From: Limnohabitans sp. Rim28
GTDB lineage: Bacteria; Pseudomonadota; Gammaproteobacteria; Burkholderiales; Burkholderiaceae_C
Length of the DNA: 49,782 nucleotides
Assembly: GCF_000293865.2 (NCBI RefSeq)
Contig: NZ_ALKN02000017.1
Span: 1 to 49,782, forward strand
Direction: 5' to 3'
Shown: piece by piece, positions 34,783 through 47,529 of the stretch
How positions within the stretch are numbered: the stretch's first letter is position 1
Layout of the letters: the number at the start of each line of letters is the position of its first letter
Position numbers and translations under genes: made by a program
The notes under the pieces: model-generated
The model's database searches: none
Told to the model about the DNA's origin: nothing
The model's input: only the letters and a program-made list of their open reading frames with translations

Positions 34783-37179
34783 ATGCCCATGATGTCTCGC
34801 AGCCATGCCAGCAAAACCGCCTGGATCTGGCTGGGCTGGGCTGTGGTGGTGCTGGTGTTGTGGGGTCTGAGCCTTCTTTACGGTCTCAGCCTGCACCAGC
34901 AGCAGCAAGCCAGCGCCTGGCGGCAGGCCGAAGCGGTGACCAAAATGATCGGTGTGCGCATCTTGGGGCGCCTGCAGCACATGGACGACATCATGCTGCA
35001 CACCCAGGATGCGTTCAACCGCTTTGGGCCGGGTCTGACAGGCAAGGACACGATGCTCAGGTCGCGCAACACCATCGCAGACTTGCACCATGTGGTGATC
35101 CTGAACGCTGCAGGCGATCCGATCCTGTCTGTTCCTCCCGGCCTGGACACCCGGGATTATTCGGCACTGATCGATCGGGCTGTCATCGCCACCAAGACGG
35201 ATGTTTTCTCCTTTGGCTGGGCAGAGGCGTCCGGTGCAGTCATGGCTCGGGCCATGAACTTGCAGTTCGAGGATGGCACCTTTGCAGGGGCCGTGGCGGT
35301 GTTGACCCCTGCAGCCTGGATCGGTGAAGCCCTGAGTGAGCCGGCAAGGGCTTATGGCCTGTCCATCCGGCTGTTATTGCACGCGCAGCCCCTGGCGCAA
35401 GATCAGGGTGCCAGCGATTGGACGCAGCAGGCCGGCTTGGTGCGTGAGTTCGAGGTGATGCCAGGCGAAATGACGCTTCAGGTGCGCTTGCGGCAGGATG
35501 AGCTTGATCGCCAGTGGTGGGACAGTTTCAAAGCGATTGCGGTGGTGGTCAGCTTCAGCTGCATGGCCCTGCTGTTGGGTGCATTGTGGTTGCACCGCGC
35601 TGTGGTGCAGCAGATGAGAAGTGCGGTTGCGGCCGAGATTTCTGCCAAGGAAGCCCTGGTCAAGGCCCGCTTTTTGGCCAATATGAGCCATGAGTTGCGT
35701 ACACCGATGACAGGGGTGCTCGGAGCGGTGGAGTTGCTGCACGACACGCAACCCTCTTCGGCGCAAAGAAGCTTGCTGTCGCTCATCGAGAGTTCGGGGC
35801 GGCACTTGATGAACATCCTCAACGATGTGCTGGACGTCTCCCGCATGGACTTCAATGCGATGCAATTGGAGCTGGAGCCGGGTGCCTTGCTTCAAGTGTT
35901 GGAAGATGTGAGTCAGGTCCTGATGCCCAAGGCACGGTTGCAGGGCATCGCGCTGTACGCGCACCTGGACCTGCACGAAAGCGTGAACTTGCGCATGGAT
36001 GTCTTTCGGCTCACGCAGGTACTCACCAATTTGCTGGGCAACGCCATCAAGTTCACCATGACTGGCCATGTGGTGTTGCACGCATGGCTGCAGCAAGAGG
36101 ACGAGCGGCTTTGTCTGAAGATCGAGTTGACCGATACCGGTATCGGGATTGATGCCCACCAGATGCAGACCTTGTTTCAGCCGTTTTCGCAAGCCGATCT
36201 GAGCACCAGCCGCCGTTTTGGAGGCAGCGGCTTGGGCCTGCTCATCAGCAAGCGTCTGGTGGAGTTGATGGGTGGACAAATCGGGGTGGACAGCCGACTG
36301 GGGCAGGGCAGCCGATTCTGGGTGGATATTCCCGTGGATGCGCAAGACATGCCGCCCATGCCGGCCATGGCCAACCTGGGCATGCCAAGCCATGTGCTGT
36401 TGTGTGTGAGCGATCCGCTGCTGCGCCGAAGTCTGCAAATCCACTTGCATCGCTTGGCGGTGGAGCCTGTGATTTGCGATGTCGCGCAGGCGATCCAATC
36501 ACCCGTGCAATGCCTGCTCATGGATGGCGATATGCTCCGGCAGGGGGTCGGGTGGGACTTGGGCGATAAGCAGGTGTTGCGGGTGCTCAGTGATGCCCAG
36601 ACCCTGCAGTCTGAAGAGGTGCCGGTGGCTCGCCAAGGACACGAGGCGGTGCTGGTCGAGCCGATTCGCCGGGCTGACCTGGCAAGCATGCTGCGTCAGC
36701 TGTGTGGGGCTGTGGCCGAGCCCGAGCCGCAGGAGCCGCTGGATTCGGCTTCAGCGCCATCGCATGCCCTGAAAGGGCTGAGTGTGCTGGTGGCGGAAGA
36801 CAATCCGGTGACGCAGAAAATCCTGCAGATGTTCATGAAGAGCATGGGTTGTGATGCGGTTTTTGTGGGGGATGGCCAGCAGGCCATCGATGTTGCGCGT
36901 GAACGCAGTTTCGATGTGGTGCTCATGGATTGCCATATGCCAGGCATCGATGGCTATGCTGCGGCCCGAGTGATTCGTGAGTCCATGCCGGCGCATGCAG
37001 GGCAAAGGCACTTGCCCATCATCGCCTTGACGGCAGCCACCATGCCCGAGGACGTGCGTCTGGCCATGGCGGCGGGTATGGACGAGGTGTGCAGCAAGCC
37101 GATCAACCGCAAGCTGCTGAGCGAGCGGCTGATGTACTGGCGGCAGCGGCGTGAGCGTCCGGTTGTGGATGTGGCGTGA
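34783..37179 (+). CDS. Hybrid sensor histidine kinase
   Basis: 798-residue membrane kinase. TM1 is near 12-34, a periplasmic sensor of about 210 residues follows, and TM2 is near 247-272. HisKA carries the phospho-acceptor His in [13 protein letters not shown] (near 304). The HATPase follows with [10 protein letters not shown] (near 414-423), DTGIGID and [19 protein letters not shown] (near 480). A degenerate receiver-like domain (about 535-650) has VEP where the conserved Lys-Pro should be. A full receiver (about 665-785) has AEDN, the phospho-Asp in [11 protein letters not shown] (near 716) and SKPINR. No response regulator or Hpt gene is adjacent. It is probably co-transcribed with the binding-protein gene. 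Confidence 0.92.
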   Translation: MPMMSRSHASKTAWIWLGWAVVVLVLWGLSLLYGLSLHQQQQASAWRQAEAVTKMIGVRILGRLQHMDDIMLHTQDAFNRFGPGLTGKDTMLRSRNTIADLHHVVILNAAGDPILSVPPGLDTRDYSALIDRAVIATKTDVFSFGWAEASGAVMARAMNLQFEDGTFAGAVAVLTPAAWIGEALSEPARAYGLSIRLLLHAQPLAQDQGASDWTQQAGLVREFEVMPGEMTLQVRLRQDELDRQWWDSFKAIAVVVSFSCMALLLGALWLHRAVVQQMRSAVAAEISAKEALVKARFLANMSHELRTPMTGVLGAVELLHDTQPSSAQRSLLSLIESSGRHLMNILNDVLDVSRMDFNAMQLELEPGALLQVLEDVSQVLMPKARLQGIALYAHLDLHESVNLRMDVFRLTQVLTNLLGNAIKFTMTGHVVLHAWLQQEDERLCLKIELTDTGIGIDAHQMQTLFQPFSQADLSTSRRFGGSGLGLLISKRLVELMGGQIGVDSRLGQGSRFWVDIPVDAQDMPPMPAMANLGMPSHVLLCVSDPLLRRSLQIHLHRLAVEPVICDVAQAIQSPVQCLLMDGDMLRQGVGWDLGDKQVLRVLSDAQTLQSEEVPVARQGHEAVLVEPIRRADLASMLRQLCGAVAEPEPQEPLDSASAPSHALKGLSVLVAEDNPVTQKILQMFMKSMGCDAVFVGDGQQAIDVARERSFDVVLMDCHMPGIDGYAAARVIRESMPAHAGQRHLPIIALTAATMPEDVRLAMAAGMDEVCSKPINRKLLSERLMYWRQRRERPVVDVA

Positions 37180-37282
37180 TTCCCCCAAGAATGGCTGTGT
37201 AGGCGGTGTCTGCAGAAAGGGTTTCGCAGATACCTTGCCCTGACGGCCAGGTTCACCCAGCCAAGCCAGCCCATGAAAAAAA

Positions 37283-38948
<1,666 letters not shown>

Positions 38949-38989
38949 GGGCAAAACAGGTCAGGGTTAACAGCGCGGGCGGGCCGCAG

Positions 38990-39012
38990 AAAAACGCGGC
39001 CCGAAGGCCGCG
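38990..39012 (-). terminator. Rho-independent terminator of the glycine-zipper gene
   Basis: On the minus strand CGCGGCC and GGCCGCG form a perfect 7-base stem with a TTCG tetraloop, followed by TTTTT (38994 to 38990). The upstream arm could also pair with GGGCCGC at 38981-38987 in a competing hairpin. The element lies between the glycine-zipper stop and ppnP, so ppnP-argG needs a promoter in the next 40 bases or partial read-through. Confidence 0.85.
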
Positions 39013-39084
39013 TCCATCAACAAGCTGCTATTTTAGGACACCCAGCCCTTGAGCGTTGGTCAACCAGCCCCCCTCACAGGCTGT

Positions 39085-39741
39085 TCAGCGCCAGTGACCG
39101 TGTCGGTGTCCGCCGCTCCATCCCCATCCCAAGTTGACACTGTTGAATACGGGTGGGTAGCTGCGGTAGACGGGAGTGGGCACATAAACCACGCGGGGCT
39201 CGGTGACCATTGTCACAGGTGGCAAAGTGCTCACGATGTTGCTGGGGGGTATTTCAGAACGAGGTGAATTGACGGGAATCACTTGCAGGGCAATGGTAGC
39301 GCCAGGGTCTTGGGGTAACTGCACTGTGTACTGCTTGCCCGCATATTCATAGACCACGTTGTAGCCGACCAAGCGGTTTTCGTAGACGTTTTGGGTGCTG
39401 CATTGGGTTTGGTTTTGGGTCCAAGCGCCGCTTGGGCCTTCGATCCGCTCGCCCACCATGGCCCCGCCCATGATGCCAATGACCGTCGCCAAAGCGCGGC
39501 CGGAACCGTCACCTATGGCGTTGCCCATGGCGCCCCCGGCGATGGCGCCCATGAGCGCACCTGCACCCGAACTTGGCGCTTGCTGCACCACGGGCACTTG
39601 GGTGCAGGTTTGGCGGGGAACCATGACCTGTTGGTAAACAGGACTTTTGGACAGGACTTGTCCCAGCTCTTGCGCCCATGCGCCCAGTGGGGACATGGCA
39701 GTCCAGCCCAGCAGGGCGCAGCTGATAAAAACGGTTTTCAT
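39085..39741 (-). CDS. Glycine-zipper 2TM-domain envelope protein
   Basis: 218-residue exported protein. Signal peptide MKTVFISCALLGWTAMSPLG is followed by AWA and the mature start near QELGQ. A glycine-zipper module spans about 63-105: GAGALMGAIAGGAMGNAIGD, then ATVIGIMGGAMVGERI. It resembles the Rickettsia 17-kDa antigen / YMGG group. A conserved central NRLVGYNVVYEYAGKQYTVQ strand pair follows, and the C-terminus is Pro/Tyr-rich ending in GGHRHGHWR. The protein probably sits in or near the outer membrane; function unknown. Start ATG 39741 opens the signal peptide. Terminated by the hairpin at 38990-39012. Confidence 0.8.
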   Translation of the reverse strand: MKTVFISCALLGWTAMSPLGAWAQELGQVLSKSPVYQQVMVPRQTCTQVPVVQQAPSSGAGALMGAIAGGAMGNAIGDGSGRALATVIGIMGGAMVGERIEGPSGAWTQNQTQCSTQNVYENRLVGYNVVYEYAGKQYTVQLPQDPGATIALQVIPVNSPRSEIPPSNIVSTLPPVTMVTEPRVVYVPTPVYRSYPPVFNSVNLGWGWSGGHRHGHWR

Positions 39742-39838
39742 GGCGATTTCTTGGAGAGAAAGTGACACGCTCAGTTTACGCGTGCTGCGCACCCCATGGT
39801 GCGGTCGATGTGTAAAGATGGGTAACAGTTTTGTTGTT

Positions 39839-40183
39839 TCAAGCTGGCCACTGTTCTGGCTTGAAGCCGACGGTGATTTGGCCTGAAGGCCACACAATGA
39901 CGGGTCTTTTGATGCAGCTGGCGTGCGCCAGCATCAGGGCCTTGGCGCTGTCGCTGTCTGTCACACCCGCTTGGACGCTGGTGTCGAGCTTGCGCCAGGT
40001 GGTACCTTGGCGATTGAGCAAAGTTTCCCAGCCCAAGTGGTTCATCCAAGTGTCCAGGGCGGTGTCGGGCACACCTTGTTTTTTGAAGTCGTGGAATGTG
40101 GCCTGAATGCCTTGGTCCGTCAGCCAAGTGCGCGCTTTTTTGACAGTGTCGCAGTTGGGAATGCCGTAAACAATGGGGTGCAT
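39839..40183 (-). CDS. ArsC/Spx-family protein (YffB-like)
   Basis: 114-residue thioredoxin-fold protein of the ArsC/Spx superfamily. It has the nucleotide- and thiol-binding start IVYGIPNCDTVKKARTWL with a single Cys (near residue 9), FHDFKKQGVPD, the DTWMNHLGWETLLNRQGTTW stretch, and ASCIKRPVIVWPSG with the conserved Arg-Pro. Without other arsenic genes nearby an arsenate reductase role is not supported; YffB-type members are reductases of unknown substrate. ATG 40183 is used; the ORF extends 13 codons upstream. It is divergent from folC. Confidence 0.85.
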   Translation of the reverse strand: MHPIVYGIPNCDTVKKARTWLTDQGIQATFHDFKKQGVPDTALDTWMNHLGWETLLNRQGTTWRKLDTSVQAGVTDSDSAKALMLAHASCIKRPVIVWPSGQITVGFKPEQWPA

Positions 40184-40217
40184 AGGTTTGTCAAAGCTCG
40201 TGGAGATCAGTCTGGGC

Positions 40218-40223
40218 GACAAT
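40218..40223 (+). promoter_or_regulatory. Candidate -10 box just before folC
   Basis: GACAAT in GGCGACAATT, 8 bases before the folC ATG, almost identical to the box before murB and orn. No -35 and no Shine-Dalgarno were seen. Confidence 0.35.
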
Positions 40224-40231
40224 TGCCGCCT

Positions 40232-41521
40232 ATGAAGACTCTACAACAATGGCTCGACTGGTGCGAGCGACTACACCCTGTGGCCATTGACATGGGACTG
40301 GACAGGGTGAAAGCCGTGGCCGACCGGATGAACCTGCGTTTCGACTGCCCGGTGATCACGGTTGCTGGTACCAACGGCAAGGGCTCGACCTGCGCCATGC
40401 TGGAGGCGGTTTTGCTGCAAGCGGGCTACAGAACTGGGGTTTACACATCGCCGCATTTGGTTCACTTTGAAGAGCGTTGCCGTTTGCATGGCGAATCGGC
40501 ATCTGCCGAAGCGTTTGCCGATGCTTTTGCAGCGGTCGAGGCGGTGCGTGGTGATGTGAGTTTGACTTATTTTGAGTTCAGCACCCTGGCCATCTTGCAC
40601 ATGATGGCGAGTGCCAATCTGGATGTGGCCATTTTGGAAGTGGGCCTGGGCGGGCGTTTGGATGCCGTGAACATCGTGGACGCTGACTGCACCATCATCA
40701 CCAGCATTGACATCGACCACACCGCCATTTTGGGCCATGACCGCGACACCATCGGACGTGAAAAAGCGGGTGTGATGCGGGCCGGACGGCCTGTGATCGT
40801 GAGCGACCCGGTCCCCCCGCAAAGTGTGATCGACCATGCAGCGGCCCTTGGCGCTGAATTGTGGTTGTTTGGCCGTGACTTCAATTACTCGGGTGACAAG
40901 CAGCAATGGGCTTGGGCAGGACGCGATCGCCGCTACAGCGGCATGGCCTACCCGGCATTGCGCGGGGCCAACCAACTGATCAATGCCTCTGGCGTGCTGG
41001 CCGCTCTTGAAGCCTTGCGCCAGCGCATTCCCGTGACGGCCCAAGCCGTGCGCAATGGCATGGCCATGGTGGAATTGCCTGGCCGCTTTCAGATCGTGCC
41101 TGGACAACCTGTTCTGGTCTTGGATGTGGCCCACAACCCGCACTCGGTGGCGGCTTTGGCCGTCAACTTGGACGCCATGGGTTTTTACCCCACCACCCAT
41201 GCCGTATTCGGGGCCATGGCCGACAAAGACCTGTTGCCCATGTTCCAGCGCGTCAATCCGATGGTGGACCGTTGGTATTTCACGGATTTGCCTTTGCCAC
41301 GTGCCGCCAAAGCGTCCGATTTGCAGGCCATTTGGCAAAGCCAAAACACCCGGGTTGACACGGCCAGCAGTGTGCATGCCAGCCCTTTGGTGGCCCTGCA
41401 GGCCGCCATCGATGCGGCTGACCCGGCTGATAGAATCGTTGTCTTTGGCTCCTTCTACACCGTGGGCGGTGTTTTGGCGGACGGCATACCACGCATGCAA
41501 GCCAAACACCTTAGCCCCTGA
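40232..41521 (+). CDS. folC: Folylpolyglutamate synthase / dihydrofolate synthase
   Basis: Bifunctional ATP-dependent ligase that adds glutamate to dihydropteroate and extends folate polyglutamate tails. 429 residues. The Mur-ligase-type P-loop is VAGTNGKGSTCAMLEAV (near 46-62), followed by YTSPHLVHFEERCRLHG, EVGLGGRLDAVN and SIDIDHTAILG. The C-terminal domain has VLDVAHNPHSVAALAVNL near 297 and GSFYTVGGVL near the end. ATG 40232 opens the conserved N-terminus and has no Shine-Dalgarno. First gene of the folC-SPOR-cvpA-purF-metZ-gltX run; folK lies at 8.4 kb. Confidence 0.96.
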   Translation: MKTLQQWLDWCERLHPVAIDMGLDRVKAVADRMNLRFDCPVITVAGTNGKGSTCAMLEAVLLQAGYRTGVYTSPHLVHFEERCRLHGESASAEAFADAFAAVEAVRGDVSLTYFEFSTLAILHMMASANLDVAILEVGLGGRLDAVNIVDADCTIITSIDIDHTAILGHDRDTIGREKAGVMRAGRPVIVSDPVPPQSVIDHAAALGAELWLFGRDFNYSGDKQQWAWAGRDRRYSGMAYPALRGANQLINASGVLAALEALRQRIPVTAQAVRNGMAMVELPGRFQIVPGQPVLVLDVAHNPHSVAALAVNLDAMGFYPTTHAVFGAMADKDLLPMFQRVNPMVDRWYFTDLPLPRAAKASDLQAIWQSQNTRVDTASSVHASPLVALQAAIDAADPADRIVVFGSFYTVGGVLADGIPRMQAKHLSP

Positions 41522-41530
41522 GCAATTGCC

Positions 41531-42307
41531 ATGGCTTTTTTTAAGTTCCGATTTTCTGGTCAAACCCCGTCTGCCGAGGGCGTGGCAACCGGGCCCAGCG
41601 AAAGCATTGAAATTGTCCGCCGACGTGCTCGCCACCGTCTGACCGGTGCCGTGGTTTTGGTTTTGTTGGCAGTGGTGGGTTTTCCGCTCTTGTTTGACAC
41701 CCAACCCAGGCCTGTTTCGGTGGATACGCCCATCGTGGTGCCCGACCGACAAAAAACGCCAGCGCTGGCCAGCAACCTGCCTGTGCCTGCGGCCCAAGCG
41801 CCGGCCAAACCTTTGTTGCCCAACACAGAAGCGGCCACAGTGCCTGCGCACGCCAGTTTGGATGCCCGCGAAGAAGTGGTGCCCAAACCAGCGGCTTCCT
41901 TGGTTGACAAGCCGGCAGACAATCCTGTTGAAAAGCCCGTGATCACCAAGGCCGAAGCCAAACCTGAGGCCAAGCCTGAATCCAGACCAGAGGCCAAAGC
42001 GCCAACCCCACCCAAGCCCAAAGACGATGGCCAAAAAGCCCAAGCTTTGCTCGAAGGCAAGCCCGTTAAACCCGCAGCTTCCAAGGTGGCGATTCAAGTC
42101 GGGGCCTTTACCGATGCCGCCAAAATTCGCGATGTGCGCAGCAAACTTGAGCAAGCGGGCCTGAAAACCTACACCCAAGTGGTCGAAAAAGATGGCAAAA
42201 GCACCACACGCATCCGTGTGGGGCCGTTTGAAACCAAAGAAGAGGCCGACAAAGCCGCAGCACGCATTCGCAAGCTCGATTTGCCAGCCGCCGTTTTGAA
42301 ACTCTGA
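41531..42307 (+). CDS. SPOR-domain cell-division protein (DedD-like)
   Basis: 258-residue bitopic inner-membrane protein. A short basic cytoplasmic tail (RRRARHRL) is followed by a single TM, LTGAVVLVLLAVVGFPLLF (about 37-55). A long Pro/Ala/Lys-rich periplasmic linker with EAKPEAKPESRPEAK repeats follows, then a SPOR domain (about 185-258) beginning KVAIQVGAFTDAAKIRDVRS and ending RKLDLPAAVLKL. SPOR domains bind denuded glycan at the septum. The position between folC and cvpA is the usual place of dedD. It starts 9 bases after folC. Confidence 0.9.
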   Translation: MAFFKFRFSGQTPSAEGVATGPSESIEIVRRRARHRLTGAVVLVLLAVVGFPLLFDTQPRPVSVDTPIVVPDRQKTPALASNLPVPAAQAPAKPLLPNTEAATVPAHASLDAREEVVPKPAASLVDKPADNPVEKPVITKAEAKPEAKPESRPEAKAPTPPKPKDDGQKAQALLEGKPVKPAASKVAIQVGAFTDAAKIRDVRSKLEQAGLKTYTQVVEKDGKSTTRIRVGPFETKEEADKAAARIRKLDLPAAVLKL

Positions 42308-42308
42308 C

Positions 42309-42803
42309 ATGGCCATCTCCCTGACCGATTGGTTGTTGTTGGGGGTGTTGGCCAGCTCCATGCTGTTGGGGTTCTGGCGCGGTTTGGTTTATGAGGTCTT
42401 GTCCTTGGCGGGCTGGATGGCGGCTTTCATGGCCGCGCAATGGTTTGCTGAAGACACCATTGGTTTTTTGCCTTTTGTTCAGGGCGCGCCCGAATCGGTT
42501 CAGTACGCGGTCGCGTTCGTGGTGGTGTTTGTGACCACGTTGTTTGCCATGGGCATGTTGTCTTGGTTGATCAAGAAGCTGGTGGAAACCGTGGGCCTGA
42601 GGCCTGTGGATCGTTCTTTGGGCGCCATGTTTGGTTTGGCCCGCGGGGTGGTGGTTTTGTTGGTGGTCACTGTGCTGCTGCAGCTTTTGGGCATGGCCTC
42701 AGAGCCTTGGTGGAAAGAGGCTCAGGGCCCCGTTTGGCTGGACACCGCGATCAAGGGCCTTAAGCCCTTGTTACCCGAAAAATTTGTGGATTTTTTGCCC
42801 TGA
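42309..42803 (+). CDS. cvpA: CvpA family membrane protein
   Basis: 164-residue inner-membrane protein with four hydrophobic segments: LTDWLLLGVLASSMLLGFWR at the N-terminus, then about 30-50, 65-90 and 100-125. The family motif GFWRGLVYEVLSLAGWMAAF and the central PVDRSLGAMFGLARGVVVLL stretch are typical. E. coli CvpA is needed for colicin V production and for envelope tolerance; the exact activity is unknown. It starts 1 base after the SPOR gene and precedes purF, as in most beta- and gammaproteobacteria. Confidence 0.93.
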   Translation: MAISLTDWLLLGVLASSMLLGFWRGLVYEVLSLAGWMAAFMAAQWFAEDTIGFLPFVQGAPESVQYAVAFVVVFVTTLFAMGMLSWLIKKLVETVGLRPVDRSLGAMFGLARGVVVLLVVTVLLQLLGMASEPWWKEAQGPVWLDTAIKGLKPLLPEKFVDFLP

Positions 42804-42843
42804 AATTTTCTGGGCTGTTCGATTTTTGAACGGATAAAGATTT

Positions 42844-44358
<1,515 letters not shown>

Positions 44359-44366
44359 GACCTGCC

Positions 44367-45578
44367 ATGAGCCCAACCCACAAATTTGACGACCTGCACA
44401 TTGAGACGCTGGCTGTTCGAGCTGCTGTAGAGCGCAGCCAGTACGGTGAGAACTCCGAAGCCCTTTACTTGACGAGTGGCTACGTGCAACCCACGGCCGA
44501 AGCCGCTGCTCGCCGATTTGCGGGCGATGAAGAGGGCTATACCTACGGCCGCTACGGCAACCCCACCGTCAGCAGCATGGAAATTCGCTTGGCCGCTTTG
44601 GAGGGCACCGAAGCCGCCATGGGCACGGCCTCGGGCATGTCGGCCATTTTGATGATGTGCATGGGTTTGCTCAAAGCGGGCGATCACGTGGTGTGCTCGC
44701 GCTCCATGTTTGGCTCCACCATCAAGCTGATTGGCACCGACCTGGCCAAGTTTGGTGTTGAGTCCAGTTTTGTGTCGCAAACCAACCTCAAAGAGTGGCA
44801 AGCTGCCATTCGCCCCAGCACCCGGTTGCTGTTGGCCGAGACCCCCACCAACCCTCTCACCGAGGTGTGTGACATTCAGGCCTTGGCCGACTTGGCACAC
44901 AACGCGGGCGCTTTGTTTGCGGTGGACAACTGTTTTGCCACCCCCGCTTTACAGCGCCCCGCACAAATGGGGGCAGACATCATCACGCACTCGGGCACCA
45001 AGTATTTGGATGGCCAGGGCAGGGTGATGGCCGGTGCGCTTTGCGCCCCTCAGCAGATGATCACCGAGAAGTTTTTGCCGGTGCTCAAAAGCGGCGGCAT
45101 GACCTTGGCGCCTTTCAACGCTTGGGTGGTGCTCAAGGGCCTTGAAACGCTGGACCTGCGCATGCGTGCTCAAACGGCACGGGCGCAAATCTTGGCCGAA
45201 TGGCTGGAAAAGCATCCTGCGGTGGCCCGCGTGCATTACCCGGGTTTGGCCAGCCACCCGCAGCACGACTTGGCCATGCGCCAGATGTCGGGTCTGGGCG
45301 GTGCGGTCTTGTCTTTTGATGTCAAGGCCGATGGCCCCGAGCAATCGCGCCAGCGTGCTTTTCATGTGATGGACCAGATGCAAATGCTGTCTCTGTCCAC
45401 CAACTTGGGTGACACCAAAACCCTGGTCGCTCACCCGGCCAGCACCTCGCACGGCCGCCTGACCGAAGCGCAGCGCCAAGCCGCCGGCATTGGGCAGGGC
45501 CTGATCCGAGTGGCCGTTGGCCTCGAATACCCGCAAGATATCCAAAAAGACCTGTCCCGTGGTCTCGATACCCTCTGA
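44367..45578 (+). CDS. metZ: O-succinylhomoserine sulfhydrylase
   Basis: PLP enzyme that uses O-succinylhomoserine and sulfide to make homocysteine directly for methionine synthesis. 403 residues of the Cys/Met-metabolism family. [20 protein letters not shown] and [20 protein letters not shown] are N-terminal. The PLP Lys is in [15 protein letters not shown] (near 212), and [20 protein letters not shown] is near 355. The type is assigned by likeness to MetZ and by the cvpA-purF-metZ order; separation from MetB/MetY needs comparison. gltX starts 1 base after the stop. Confidence 0.93.
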   Translation: MSPTHKFDDLHIETLAVRAAVERSQYGENSEALYLTSGYVQPTAEAAARRFAGDEEGYTYGRYGNPTVSSMEIRLAALEGTEAAMGTASGMSAILMMCMGLLKAGDHVVCSRSMFGSTIKLIGTDLAKFGVESSFVSQTNLKEWQAAIRPSTRLLLAETPTNPLTEVCDIQALADLAHNAGALFAVDNCFATPALQRPAQMGADIITHSGTKYLDGQGRVMAGALCAPQQMITEKFLPVLKSGGMTLAPFNAWVVLKGLETLDLRMRAQTARAQILAEWLEKHPAVARVHYPGLASHPQHDLAMRQMSGLGGAVLSFDVKADGPEQSRQRAFHVMDQMQMLSLSTNLGDTKTLVAHPASTSHGRLTEAQRQAAGIGQGLIRVAVGLEYPQDIQKDLSRGLDTL

Positions 45579-45579
45579 T

Positions 45580-46989
45580 ATGACCAACGCCCTTTCAAGC
45601 ACGTCTGCACACACGCGCACCCGCTTCGCCCCATCGCCCACCGGCTTCATTCACCTGGGCAACATCCGCTCGGCTTTGTACCCCTGGGCCTTTGCCCGTG
45701 CCACAGGTGGCGACTTCATCTTGCGCATCGAAGACACCGACCTCGATCGTTCTACGCAGGCCTCTGTGGATGTGATCATCGAAGGCATGGCTTGGCTGGG
45801 TCTTGACCATGACGAAGGCCCGTTCTACCAAATGCAGCGCATGGACCGCTACAAGGCCGTGCTGGCGGATTTGATCGCGGCTGGCCATGTGTACCCCTGC
45901 TACATGAGCGTGGCGGAACTCGATGCTTTGCGCGAGCGCCAAATGGCCAACAAGGAAAAGCCGCGTTATGACGGCACATGGCGCCCCGAGCCTGGCAAAA
46001 CCTTGCCCGCTGTCCCCGAGGGCGTGAAGCCCGTGCTGCGCTTTAAGAACCCCATTGGCGGCGTGGTGGCGTGGGACGACAAGGTCAAAGGCCGCATTGA
46101 AATCAGCAACGACGAGTTGGACGATTTGGTGATCGCCCGCCCCGACGGCACCCCCACCTACAACTTTTGCGTGGTGGTGGACGACATCGACATGCAGATC
46201 ACGCATGTGATCCGCGGTGACGACCACGTCAACAACACACCGCGTCAGATCAACATCTTCAAAGCCCTGGGCCAAGAGCCCCCGGTGTATGCCCACTTGC
46301 CCACCGTGCTGAACGAGCAGGGCGAAAAGATGAGCAAGCGCAACGGGGCCAAGGCGGTCACGGCCTACCGAGACGAAGGCTATTTGCCGGATGCCATGGT
46401 CAACTACTTGGCCCGTTTGGGCTGGAGCCACGGCGACGACGAAATCTTCAGCCGTGCGCAATTCATCGAATGGTTCAATCTGGACCATTTGGGCCGCAGC
46501 GCTGCGCAGTTTGACGAAGCCAAACTCAAATGGGTCAACGCCCAACACCTCAAGGCCATGAGCGATGACGCATTGGCCCAACACGTCCAGCCATTCCTGG
46601 CCAAATTGGGCGTGGTGGCGGATGAACGATTGGCCAATATCTGCGGCCTGTTCAAAGACCGCTGCGACACCCTGGTGGTGTTGGCGCAATGGATTTCAGC
46701 CTTCTATCTGGACGTGGTGCCCAACCCGGAAGAAAAAGCGCAGCATGTGACCGACGCGGTCAGACCAGCTTTGTCGGTCTTGGTGGGCAAACTGGCCGCA
46801 TGCGATTGGGACAAGGCCTCGATTGCTGCGGCCATCAAGGAAACCTTGGGTGAAACGGGCCTCAAAATGCCTGTCTTGGCGATGCCTGTTCGGGTCTTGG
46901 TGATGGGCACAGCCCAGACGCCATCTTTGGATGCGGTGCTGGCTTTGAGTCGCAGAGAAAAAATTATCGAGTGTTTGAAAAACGCTTAA
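45580..46989 (+). CDS. gltX: Glutamate-tRNA ligase
   Basis: Class I aminoacyl-tRNA synthetase that charges tRNA-Glu. 469 residues, the usual length. The HIGH-like motif is [19 protein letters not shown] (near 16-34), and the KMSKR motif is in [13 protein letters not shown] (near 248-260). The C-terminal anticodon-binding half is helical. It is assigned as a discriminating GluRS by length and motifs; a glutaminyl role cannot be excluded without comparison. The 3' end carries the promoter of the following tRNA cluster, which includes tRNA-Glu. Confidence 0.96.
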   Translation: MTNALSSTSAHTRTRFAPSPTGFIHLGNIRSALYPWAFARATGGDFILRIEDTDLDRSTQASVDVIIEGMAWLGLDHDEGPFYQMQRMDRYKAVLADLIAAGHVYPCYMSVAELDALRERQMANKEKPRYDGTWRPEPGKTLPAVPEGVKPVLRFKNPIGGVVAWDDKVKGRIEISNDELDDLVIARPDGTPTYNFCVVVDDIDMQITHVIRGDDHVNNTPRQINIFKALGQEPPVYAHLPTVLNEQGEKMSKRNGAKAVTAYRDEGYLPDAMVNYLARLGWSHGDDEIFSRAQFIEWFNLDHLGRSAAQFDEAKLKWVNAQHLKAMSDDALAQHVQPFLAKLGVVADERLANICGLFKDRCDTLVVLAQWISAFYLDVVPNPEEKAQHVTDAVRPALSVLVGKLAACDWDKASIAAAIKETLGETGLKMPVLAMPVRVLVMGTAQTPSLDAVLALSRREKIIECLKNA

Positions 46990-47004
46990 ATTTCTGTCTA
47001 TAAT
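46975..47004 (+). promoter_or_regulatory. Promoter of the tRNA-Ala/Glu/Asp cluster
   Basis: TTGAAA (46975-46980), 18-base spacer, perfect TATAAT (46999-47004). The -35 lies inside the last codons of gltX and the -10 in the gap before tRNA-Ala. It is among the best promoter matches in the window. Confidence 0.75.
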
Positions 47005-47064
47005 TCGAGTCTCGACACCAACGAGGCACAACGAATAAGCAGCAATGCTCAACGTTTTACCAAA

Positions 47065-47140
<76 letters not shown>

Positions 47141-47178
47141 AAGTGTCGAGATGATTCGCAAGAATCCGTCCAGGTTAT

Positions 47179-47254
47179 GACCCTATCGTCTAGAGGCCTA
47201 GGACATCACCCTTTCACGGTGAGTACCGGGGTTCGAATCCCCGTAGGGTCGCCA
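47179..47254 (+). tRNA. tRNA-Glu (anticodon TTC)
   Basis: 76 bases. Acceptor GACCCTA pairs with TAGGGTC, then G and encoded CCA. The anticodon loop CTTTCAC gives TTC; the T loop contains GTTCGAATC. It is directly downstream of gltX, which charges it, and of tRNA-Ala. Confidence 0.96.
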
Positions 47255-47310
47255 AGTTTTGTAGCACTTGGTCAGCTGCATCAGCAGTTTGACAAAAGTT
47301 ACAGCTACCA

Positions 47311-47387
47311 GGAGTGGTAGTTCAGTTGGTTAGAATACCGGCCTGTCACGCCGGGGGTCGCGGGTTCGAGTCCCGTCCACTCCGCCA
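47311..47387 (+). tRNA. tRNA-Asp (anticodon GTC)
   Basis: 77 bases with encoded CCA. Acceptor GGAGTGG pairs with CCACTCC. The anticodon stem CCGGC/GCCGG holds CTGTCAC, anticodon GTC. Confidence 0.96.
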
Positions 47388-47394
47388 AGTCAAG

Positions 47395-47426
47395 AAGCCC
47401 AAGCAGTTCGCTGTTTGGGCTTTTTT
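47395..47426 (+). terminator. Terminator of the tRNA cluster
   Basis: A 12-base stem (AAGCCCAAGCAG with CTGTTTGGGCTT, one GU pair) has a TTCG tetraloop and runs into TTTTTT. It ends the Ala-Glu-Asp transcript before the MerR gene. Confidence 0.9.
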
Positions 47427-47529
47427 GTTGCCTGACGCTTCCTCTCGATCTTTTCTTTTCAAAAAATCTGGACTGTCTAAACACAGTTGCAGTAAGCTAC
47501 AAGGTTCCCCCTTTAACTTATTGTCGGCC

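Noticed and set aside
40271..42361. 696-codon minus-strand open frame opposite folC and the SPOR gene
   Set aside because: Shadow of G/C-rich third positions; low-complexity His/Gly/Arg translation and strong coding evidence on the other strand.
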